A stretch of DNA of 64,000 bases, from the NCBI GenBank assembly GCA_021014325.1, contig CM037473.1, forward strand, positions 21,380,822 through 21,444,821. The letters are read 5' to 3'. Below are positions 55,786 to 64,000 of this stretch, piece by piece; the first letter of the stretch is position 1; every line of letters begins with the position of its first letter. Below the pieces are notes generated by a model. The model saw nothing but the letters and a program-made list of their open reading frames with translations. It was not told the DNA's origin and ran no database searches. Position numbers and translations under genes: made by a program. This DNA comes from Plazaster borealis. Taxonomy: Eukaryota; Echinodermata; Asteroidea; Forcipulatida; Labidiasteridae.

Positions 55786-58700
55786 CTGTTGTGGAATATA
55801 GAAAAAAACAGATTCTGTCAATTTGCATTGGATTTACCCCTTATCGTTAATTAATTTTTTATTTGTATTTATTTTATTTATTAATTCTGGTTGTAAAGGC
55901 AAGGATTCTCAGAAAAGTGAACCTAATCACTACAAGAACTCCAAGAAGAGAAGACAAGGAAGGAACTGTAAATTTTAAATTTGGGAGGAAAACCCTAGAG
56001 AATTATTCCAGGGAAAACCCATGCAATCAGGTAGGAACTGAAAACCCAATCCACATAGTGCCCTGGCGGGATTTGAACTGGAGTCCTAGGGTGGAAGGCA
56101 AGGAAAGACACCTAGTGCGCCAACCTGGCCGCCTTATTAATCTCTTTAAGTAGCTTGGGGTTGTATGCTCCCATCCCAAGGGAGTTGAGAAAGCTTAAGG
56201 AATGGTTCAAAGTATGCCTGATGAACAGGGATTATAATGTTATGAAAGCGCCTTGATCTGGTACTATGACGCATTAAATAACAACCCCTTAGCAGTTGAC
56301 ACACATTTACTTTGAGATGTTACTATTCATTTTTGAGGGACAAAGTTTGAACCCCTACTTGTCCGATAAAGGGACTTACTTAAAGGGAAAGTACATCATT
56401 AGTTTTTGGATGATAGATCAAATCAAGTAATTTCATCCTCCCAGTAGCTTAATCAACGCTCTCCAACATGCGAAGTTTTATAAAATATTTGTTAGTAGAG
56501 ACAATAACAGAAAACGTTCAAATTATTTCAGGGATTTTACCTACATGCTTGTTCGACTGTGGCAATCAAAACTACTAAGGATGAATTGGGAGGTCTTGAA
56601 AAAATTATTTTTCTCAACTGAAAGTATTTCAGATATAAATATTACTCTGAGGTATTTGTTGTGGAATGAAATTTATGATCAGTTTGCTTTCAGACTGAAA
56701 CCAGAATGACCAATGTATCAGTCTTTTAAGTAATGCTGTTCTGTCAACTTGTGTAAAAGAACACTGTGCACCTTTACAGTCTATTTTCTAAACATTTCAT
56801 GAGAGATGAGTGAAATTTAAGACACTAGTACTTTCTGGGTTTAAGAATTAGCTGTGTTTTAACATTTTAATCATATAATGTTATTGTACAATGTAGACTT
56901 CCATTTTCCTGACTACGATGTTTTTTAATAGACAATTCCCTTAAGCTCTACCCTTTAATGCATTGAACAATCACAACCCCCAAAACGTCAAACAGGCTGT
57001 CAAAATAATTGACACCTTACAAAATGTACACAAGTTTCTGCCATTTAGATTGCTGTGTCATGTTTTTTTGTGTGTGGTGCGGGGGTGAGCAAGACACAAG
57101 TGTCGAACTCCCTTTACCCAAGTGGGCGTCAAAGAGAGACCAATGCTGTAGTGGGCGGGGCGTCATACAGCAAATCTATCGACAGCAATGGTTGAACATT
57201 TTATGTGGTGTGTTGTGGTCAAGAGGTTTAGTGCATCAGACTCAAGTTCTGGTTGTTAAGTCATCAGGGTAAGGGTTTGAATCCCGGTCATAACACTTGT
57301 GTCCTTGAGCAAGACACTTAACTATAATATCTTCTCTTCACCCAGGGGTCTGTGAGGGCAGAGCTGGTTCTTGTGATTGAATTAGCTTGGTGCCCTATTT
57401 GGCAGAACAGGCTGTTGACTCCCAAGGGAGCTGAGGTGGTTTAAGGAATGAAATAAATGGCCAAGTGACCAGGGGTAATAATGTTGGAGCACCATGAGCG
57501 TTACTGAGTGACGGATTTGAGCGCTATTTTAGAAGCCACTATATTATTATTTTTGAAACCACACAGCAATGGCTTTGGCTCTGTCTTAGGCACCATCCGC
57601 CTGTTTGAAGTCCAGGGCCCAATTTCATAGAGCTGCTTAAGCAGGAAATACTGCCTAACCATTTTCTGCTAAGCAAAAAGGAGCAGGATACCAGTCATAA
57701 ACTGTACATGTGACATGCTATTTTGCATGGTAACCTTATTCTGGTAAGTAATATTATTTTGTGCTTAGCAACTTTATATGCTTTAAAAGCAGCTGTATGA
57801 AATTGGGCCCAGTACTTAAAGTGTACATTTTCATAATGCCTGATGAAGCTCAAGTCTTTCCCACACCGCTATGATTAGGGATATCACATACAGTGTATGT
57901 GTACACATGTGTATCATTAGGACATGTTCATGTAATAAATCCCTGTGGGTACTGCCAGTCACCATCCAAAGACGGACTACGTCTTCCTAAACCGTATAAT
58001 TGAAACCTATTATACTTGTTTCTATTTTTAGTCAGCTCTGATATGTACAGAGTAATCCTCGTTTCCTCAAGTGATCCTTAAACAATCTGCTCATTGCTGT
58101 TACAATGCTTATTAAGACGGTAACTCTTAAAAAGCTGTAAATAACTCTTACCCTATAGCCAGCAGGATGGCCACCATTTGACCCCCGCACTGCCAGGTTA
58201 AACCTTCCAATCCCCTTATATATTAGATCACAACCAATCACAATGAAGGAGTAGTCTAATCTGCATAATAATATTATCGCAGTATCAACTCATTCACAGG
58301 GAGTAACTTGCACAAGTTAATTTACTGCCTTGAATTCAAATGACTCATTAAAAGCACGATAATAATCAAGGGCTTTACTGATTTGCATTCTAATTTCTTA
58401 TACACTGAAGGGGTATCCTTGTGCCAGCCACCGTTTCCTTAGAGCGAAGCTTTATCACCAAAAGTATTGCAAACCACATGACTTTTGCAGTCATTCACCG
58501 CATGAAGTACTTTGTCGATGATTTGCAAAAATGACATCATGCTGGTGCATTGTACCAGTGCCCACCTTTTCACTGATCCAGCACAAACTTACCAAAAACC
58601 TTGAAATTACATTATCAAGCTACCAATCAGGCTTGCATTGATCATGCATAATCATTTATTATAATGGGGACACCCTTGTTCCAGATCTTAAAACATCTTA

Positions 58701-61700
58701 ACAAATGTCGTGAAATCACATGACTCATCAGGGCCAATCACAATGGAGGGATGACACACAGGGCTCAACCCAAAGGCTAACAATGACGGATCAGATTTCC
58801 GTACGATTGTTTTGGGTGGGAAGGAGGGTTGGATGACTATGACAAGGTCTGGTTGAATGAGGTAACCCTGGTCTCAGCATAGAGCAAGGGTCTCAGGTAG
58901 ATTACCAAGCTGTCTAGAGATCAGCTCGCGTAGCTTCTACAACCATTCCTTGATTATCCTCTTGAATCTTTTAATAGTAGAACTGCTGAATGTGTACAAC
59001 ATTATAGCGGCCATCATTGCCCTTCAGTCATATTATGCAGACCACAATACTATTTACATGTAGGCCTAAATCAATCTAGCCACTATAAAACAAAACAGCC
59101 ATTTGCTTGTTTTGTCATCTCTGCCTAATATATGGCCTTGACATTGAAGTTTGATTCCTTCTGAGCACAAATGAAATTGCTTGTATTAGTCACTTTTGTT
59201 TGTTTCGTCATTAAGTTAGAGTTCTTTTCACAAGAGGAATTTCAATGCTTGAAAGACTGCTAGTAAAAGCATTTTATAATGATTAAATTTGGCTTTGATT
59301 GAATTAGATCTAAAACCTTACAGACATCAGTATAAAAACAGTCAATTGGAAATCTCCAGTTGACACCTTTCTGTACTTAGATAATACTGATGAACTAGTG
59401 GAAATTAAAATTCTGTGAATTGAATGTCTTCACTGAATTTTGTGTACAATACCATCTCTCGCATGAGCCTTTTGTGATTAAAAAAAGGCATGGTTTTGGG
59501 GGTTTTTTGGGGGATAGATTATGACTACAAAACTAGTCTCTTATGGAAAGTACCTTTGATCATATAATTGCAACAACCACTTTATGTTATAGTTTGGTGA
59601 GGGGACTCTAGTGATGTTTAGGTCAGTGCATAAAACACTGACACACCCTGTCATATTATTGACCTTTTTCTTGAATATGTACACAACTTTTATAAGAAAG
59701 TTCTGACTGCCTGGTTTTTAGCTTTATGTGAATTAGTGATTGGAGTTTTGAGTTTCAGTCCAAAAATGCTTTCGCTCCAAATGTGCTGTTACTTTACCCA
59801 GAGCTGATACTTTTTTGTTGCAGGAGCAAGGCGGTTTTTCCTTCAGTAAAGGGCACCTTTATGAGGGAAATTAAAAACTGTATAAGAAACATTTCAAGGG
59901 TCACCAAGGCAATGGCTGGTGGGCCTGGGGTCGATTTCACAAAACTCTTCCTAACTTAGGACTAGTCCTACGCAATGCTAAGAGATAGGACTAGTCTTAA
60001 GTACTGGTCCTAACTTAAGACTAGTCCTATCTCTTAGCATTGCCTAGGACTAGTCCTAAGTTAGGAAGAGTTTTGTGAAATCGACCCCTGGAGGCAATTG
60101 CCTCAATTGCCCCCATGAAGTATCAAGCGTGTTTACCTGCATGGTTTCTTCACCTCTACTCAAACACAAACTTTAAATGCAGATCTTTCCTGATGCATTT
60201 GATTTGAACTCTTTGTTACTAGTTCAGCTCTGTGCTTGATTACCCAATTGGATAGAGGCCAACTACATGTACTGTGTATATGACTGGTCATCATCATGCC
60301 CTGTCCCTCAGGAGGAGGAGATGATGTCATTTTGACCCCTACCTACCTCCCCTATCCCGCCCACTCCCCAATTGTTTACAGGTTAATCATCGTTTGTACC
60401 AGTCAAGTAAATAACCAATGATGGATTGCTGTTCTCACTCGCTTACATGACTTGCATCTAATCCATTAATCCAACCATTGTAAGTCCATTAAAAACGTAT
60501 CAGTTATGAATGTCAAACACTGGCAAGCAGTTTGAGTCTCTAAATTGCCTGCATGATGAACCATGGCAGTGTAGTCTAATGGATTGGACTTGATCGTCGG
60601 GATGCAGGTTCAATCCTTACCAAGGTGTCCCTGTCATGACACAAACCTTTTCTATACGGTAACAACAATGGGTACCATGTGATAATGACTGACCTTAAGC
60701 AGCGGAGACATGATTAATTTATTTCATTGGTAGGTGACTTTAACATAAACCACACCCACTGATGAACAAAAACTTGATCACGAATGTTCACAATTTTTCT
60801 TCAAAGATGTTGAAAATTCCTCCTGTGTTTTATTTTAAAGCATGTCACTCAAAATAGTTTTATTCATAGAGGATATAACACCCCTTACAAAGACTCTGCC
60901 TTGGTTTAAAGCACAACATTTGTGTTATTTTTGAGAAAATAGAATAAGCTGTTGTAAACTATTTTCCAACCAAAAGGACCTATGGTATAAATACAAAAAA
61001 TAGTGCAGACAATATGTTTGGTGTTGTGCTTGAGTAAAGGTACTTTGTGGAGGGCTGCGTGGGTTCTTGCCTAGGCCAGACCTGATAAAGCCTTACTTCT
61101 ATGACCATAAGTTTACTTCAAAAGCCCCCTGTGTATGGAATAGAATTGCAGTTAGTTCTAACAAACCCCCATTCCTTGTGACCATCCAAGCACCATGTTC
61201 ATTGTTATTAGTAATTTACACTACTGGCCTGAATCTTCTAAAACTTATATAATAGCAGCCTTCAGCTGATCTAAAATCATTTATAGTGTAAAATTGTAGA
61301 CACAGGAATAGGATTTGGTGCAACCAAGAACAATATTTAGACTTAATTGTTGTTAACATACAATTCCACAATGTGTTCACTGATATGTTTGTTGCTGTAA
61401 CCCCAAACCAAGCTACTCTTCAATGGATGTTACACTGTATACTTATAAACAGAACATGTGATTTTAGTCTCAAGAAAAGTTGCTTCTGTTCACATCTTAT
61501 TAAATGTTGCGTGTCAGCAAAATGGAAAGCCGCATCGTGATTTGCGAAATCTATGCTTCACCAAAGGTTACACAACTTGTTCTGAACCCAATTTGCACAC
61601 TTGGGTGAAGGTAGAGCTGCATACAGGGTCAGATGAGGCTGTTGATATTTACTTGGGTAAGTCAACAGCCCCTGTATGCAGCTGCCTCTGAAGACTAAAC

Positions 61701-64000
61701 CTCTGAATGTTGATTCAATCAATACAAAGAGCGAGAACCATTTAATGACAGGTGTCTGTCTTATCATGTACTATCAGATCTTGGTTTGATCAAGGCCTAC
61801 ATGACCTGGGACTCAATGTGTCATCAGGTCTGTGTCATTTGCAATGACAGAACTTTTTTCGTTTTTCCTTAAAACAAAAAGAGGTATCTAAAGAAAAAAA
61901 TTGAGGCTCATTGCAGTTTGTCTCGTCAAAAAATGAAGCAAATCATTCTTATCATGAAGGTTGTATATAATATTAGCTGATGCTGACATGTTCATATTTT
62001 AGACACTTAAGTTTAACTTTTCAAACAATGTGTAGCAACTACTTTTTATATGAGGATTTAACTATAGATTAAATTACGCCTAGTTCTTATCCATCCATCT
62101 GACCAAATTATAAACAGAAATTTGAAGTTGACAAGCACTGAGGCCTGCGCTTGATTTCACAAAGCACTAAGACTCATCTTAAGATGAGTTGTCAATATTG
62201 CCATAGTGATTTGTATTGTGACATCACACTTTGCTTGGCAGTTAAGAGTGATACACAGCTTAAGATCAATCTTATCTCTTTGTGAAATTGAACCCTTAAG
62301 CTATTTGGGTTGGTACTTATTGTAGTCATACATGTAACTTTGTAACTGCCAATGATGTACCTTCCATTTCAGCATTAAAAAGAGTCTATATTATATAAAT
62401 ATTGGATGCAAACACAAAATAGACACAAACACTTGTCCACCCCACACTCCGTAGAAAATTCTACAAACAATGTGGCAACTCTTCTGTAGACACCAACCTT
62501 GTCTGCTGTGACAAGAACTTGCCTCGTTTGGATGAACAGGCGGGAAACCATTGTTAAACTTTGGAGAGTCACGGTATAAATACATGGCAAACTTATGGAT
62601 GACACGTGATGTGTGTTCCACCAATCAAATGATAAATATCTGTTTGTGTGGTTTATAAGTATGTGTATACATGAGGCTTACATATTCAGAGTAACCTTTG
62701 AGTGGTCTGCTGCTGTTATTTCTCGCATTAAGTCAGCAGTATAGGGAGAAAGCTGATCCATACAGATTGGACCAGACTTAAACAATTTCATTGAACGCAT
62801 TTCTGGTTATGAAACCTGGTATTCATCAAATACAGACATCAGGAGTTGGAGAAAACCTCTTGCTGTAAATCAGGAACACTTAAAGCCTAAAAACTCTTCC
62901 AAGATGAAATGTTTTTGGTCTTTAACATGCACCTGCACATACGATTTAACATCCATAGTATGGAATTGTCTTGCTCAATGCATTGCGACCAGCCTGCATG
63001 GCCAGGATTCAAACCCTTATTCTGTAGACAATGAAACTTGAATATATTCCACTAGACTACCTGGGCCATGACTTTCCAAAACTTTATCAAACGACTGCAT
63101 TGTGAACATTATCAGCACAATGTAAGTCACCATCATCCTGATCACCTGGCCCAAGAGTCTTAGTGGTTGAAACTCCAAGGCAAAGAAGGTACACACTGTA
63201 CAAGTCCCTCTTCCTGTTTATACCCTGGAAACACTACAGTCACTGCCTGACACACAATTCCAGTAGACCTCAAACCTCTACTTTGGCAATGCCTCCCTAT
63301 AGGTTAAGCTCCCCTGAGTTGGGGTTCATTCCGAGGTTATCATGCAAAGAGCAGGTCTACAGAGACAACTGAAGCTTGAGCTGACCTCATTTTCAAAAAA
63401 GTTGATGAAAGTTTTCAATCAGTAAGGATTCTAATGTCATAAAAACAAGCTGTCACCCATCTTGTGGTAAACCACATAATAACAACCTCATAATATTACT
63501 ACATTGTTATACTTACCCTATGAGAGCTGTCTCTGACGAGGTACTGACATGACTGGCCCTGGGACAGCATTAGGTACTCACACTCCTGGCGTAACATACG
63601 TCCATAGTACCATGGCTGGTTCCCTGCACACACAAATTGTAGCTTGGTAAACCCTTCTCTATCTAACCGTTCTGTAATTGGTCATACAGTTTATCTGAGT
63701 CATTTATATCGAATTCTCATGTGGTCTAATTCTCATGCAGGAAACATGAGCGAATGGCTTTAAGGCCTTGATGGGAATCTCTTATATGGCTATAGGTTTA
63801 TTGCTTTGCTAACAATTGATATATATCTATAAGTGCAAACAGGGCAGAACATGTGTACCAGATGTACAGTCATCAGAAGTGAATGTTGCAATCTTTTTAC
63901 CAAACAAATAAACTGGTTGAACACTTGTGTTGTACTGGATTCCACAAACAACCTGTGGACACATTTTGAAAAAGCTCTTACCATAACTGGGTCTCTCTGG
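55576..64000 (-). CDS. SH2-domain protein, NCK-like adaptor (3' exons only)
   Basis: Three - strand exons join in phase: 64000-63982 (continues off the window), 63623-63517 and 55785-55576 with stop TGA. Together they encode one SH2 domain: ERPSYGNQPWYYGRMLRQE (start of the domain), then CQYLVRDSS with the phosphotyrosine-binding Arg, then GDLMLSVLYGQKVHHYVIQ, KFHIAHHDFNMVEDILEFYH and VYLTEPFILKHK at the end. The protein stops right after the SH2 domain. A terminal SH2 of this layout, and WYYG with a final YL motif, recall NCK adaptors, but identity is moderate and other SH2 adaptors are possible. The second intron is 7.7 kb and repeat-filled. Such proteins link phosphotyrosine signals to downstream partners in the cytoplasm. 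Confidence 0.8.
55862..56137 (-). mobile_element. tRNA-derived SINE, minus orientation
   Basis: Same family as 29018-29285: on the - strand it has a GGCCAGGTTGGCGCACTAGG head, the B box GTTCAAATCCCGCC, GGGTTTTCCCTGGAATA and a TACAACCAGAATTAATAAAT tail. It lies in the SH2 gene's last intron. Confidence 0.8.
56140..57204. other. Intron sequence, no gene
   Basis: Within the 7.7-kb intron of the SH2 gene. No exon or intact repeat recognised. Confidence 0.5.
57205..57560 (+). mobile_element. tRNA-derived SINE, plus orientation
   Basis: Head with GTGGTCAAGAGGTTTAGTG (A box) and AGGGTTTGAATCCCGG (B box), body CCTTGAGCAAGACACTTAAC and CTCCCAAGGGAGCTGAGG, and an AT-rich TATTATTATTT tail. Confidence 0.75.
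57615..57810. mobile_element. MITE, GGGCCCAATTTCATAGAG family
   Basis: GGGCCCAATTTCATAGAG at the left and CTGTATGAAATTGGGCCC at the right; the full-length ~195-bp form. Confidence 0.88.
57811..59845. other. Intron sequence, no gene
   Basis: Inside the long SH2 intron; no coding exon or well-defined repeat seen. Confidence 0.5.
59846..60128. mobile_element. AAAGGGCACC / GGCAATTGCCTC repeat, interrupted
   Basis: AAAGGGCACCTTTATGAGGG to AATGGCTGG, then an inserted palindrome (59927-60088), then GGAGGCAATTGCCTCAATTG. Uninterrupted or partial relatives lie at 1-70, 6990-7115, 32755-32870 and 55000-55100. Confidence 0.6.
59927..60088. mobile_element. 162-bp near-perfect foldback element
   Basis: Arms of ~75 bp beginning GGGGTCGATTTCACAAAACT are exact or nearly exact inverse copies and meet around TACTGG. 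Internally CTTAGGACTAGTCCTA and GAGATAGGACTAGTC add nested palindromes. It is inserted into another dispersed repeat. Confidence 0.9.
60129..63516. other. Intron sequence, no gene
   Basis: Part of the long SH2 intron. It contains a SINE head fragment (60560-60620, B-box-like GCAGGTTCAATCC), a hairpin at 61614-61683 (AGCTGCATACAGGG / CCCTGTATGCAGCT), a foldback element at 62151-62295 and a minus-strand SINE-like fragment at about 62960-63065. Confidence 0.5.
62151..62295. mobile_element. Foldback element, GATTTCACAAAG ends
   Basis: TTGATTTCACAAAGCACTAAG and CTTATCTCTTTGTGAAATTG are inverted ends; relative of 55404-55554. Confidence 0.7.
63517..63623 (-). CDS. SH2 gene, penultimate exon
   Basis: Acceptor GTGTGTGCAG, phase 1 in and phase 0 out. 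It encodes NQPWYYGRMLRQECEYLMLS then QGQSCQYLVRDSSHR: the first helix and the FLVR-type strand of an SH2 domain. Confidence 0.85.
63982..64000 (-). CDS. SH2 gene, partial exon at the window edge
   Basis: Nineteen bases before a GTAAGA donor; in frame they read ERPSY plus the first base of a Gly codon completed by the next exon. The exon continues beyond the window. Confidence 0.6.

Noticed and set aside
61067..61252. Possible retrotransposon reverse-transcriptase tail (APCVWNRI)
   Set aside because: Only a few residues resemble LINE C-termini (APxLWNxLP) and there is no flanking RT sequence; too weak to annotate.

Overview
The window looks like metazoan nuclear DNA, AT-rich and full of introns and repeats. 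The gene content and the repeat families (TTAAAGGCACTG-type and GGGCCCAATTTCATAGAG-type inverted-repeat elements, tRNA-derived SINEs, a Mag-like Ty3 element) point to an echinoderm, most likely a sea star. The species call rests on my memory of such repeats, not on a database search.

Four genes can be read exon by exon with consistent splice phases, and the 3' end of a fifth is present. On the + strand there is CDK2AP1 (3651-10853, first exon tentative), with a complete THAP-domain gene (4208-6658) lying on the same strand between its first and second coding exons. MTRFR (C12orf65), the mitochondrial GGQ release/rescue factor, is on the - strand (14483-13245). MPHOSPH9 is on the + strand (18927-41222, 16 coding exons, about 1,277 codons). 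The last three coding exons of an SH2-domain protein enter from the right edge on the - strand (64000-55576). The order and relative orientation CDK2AP1(+) MTRFR(-) MPHOSPH9(+) is the mirror image of what I recall for human 12q24.31, so this appears to be an ancient deuterostome gene block.

Region by region: 1-3500 is gene-free with scattered repeats. 3500-12200 holds CDK2AP1 and the THAP gene. 12244-13050 is a tandem array of ~145-bp units. 13245-14483 is MTRFR. 15519-17216 holds two independent insertions of a ~745-bp palindromic element, each with its own 9-bp target duplication. 18896-41222 is MPHOSPH9; its introns carry many small inverted-repeat elements, SINEs, a ~4.5-kb minisatellite of ~120 37-bp units starting just after a splice donor, and a tandem array that repeats a splice-donor sequence. 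41364-42697 is a ~68-bp array in the 3' flank of MPHOSPH9. 42712-44956 is a rearranged Mag-type Ty3 retroelement with a 73-bp LTR. 45100-55575 is repeat-rich and essentially gene-free. 55576-64000 is the SH2 gene.

The most striking oddity in a gene is an in-frame TAG in MPHOSPH9 coding exon 2. The frame stays open on both sides and the downstream splice phases agree, so the stop looks like an error, a nonsense allele or a recoded codon rather than a sign of gene decay.
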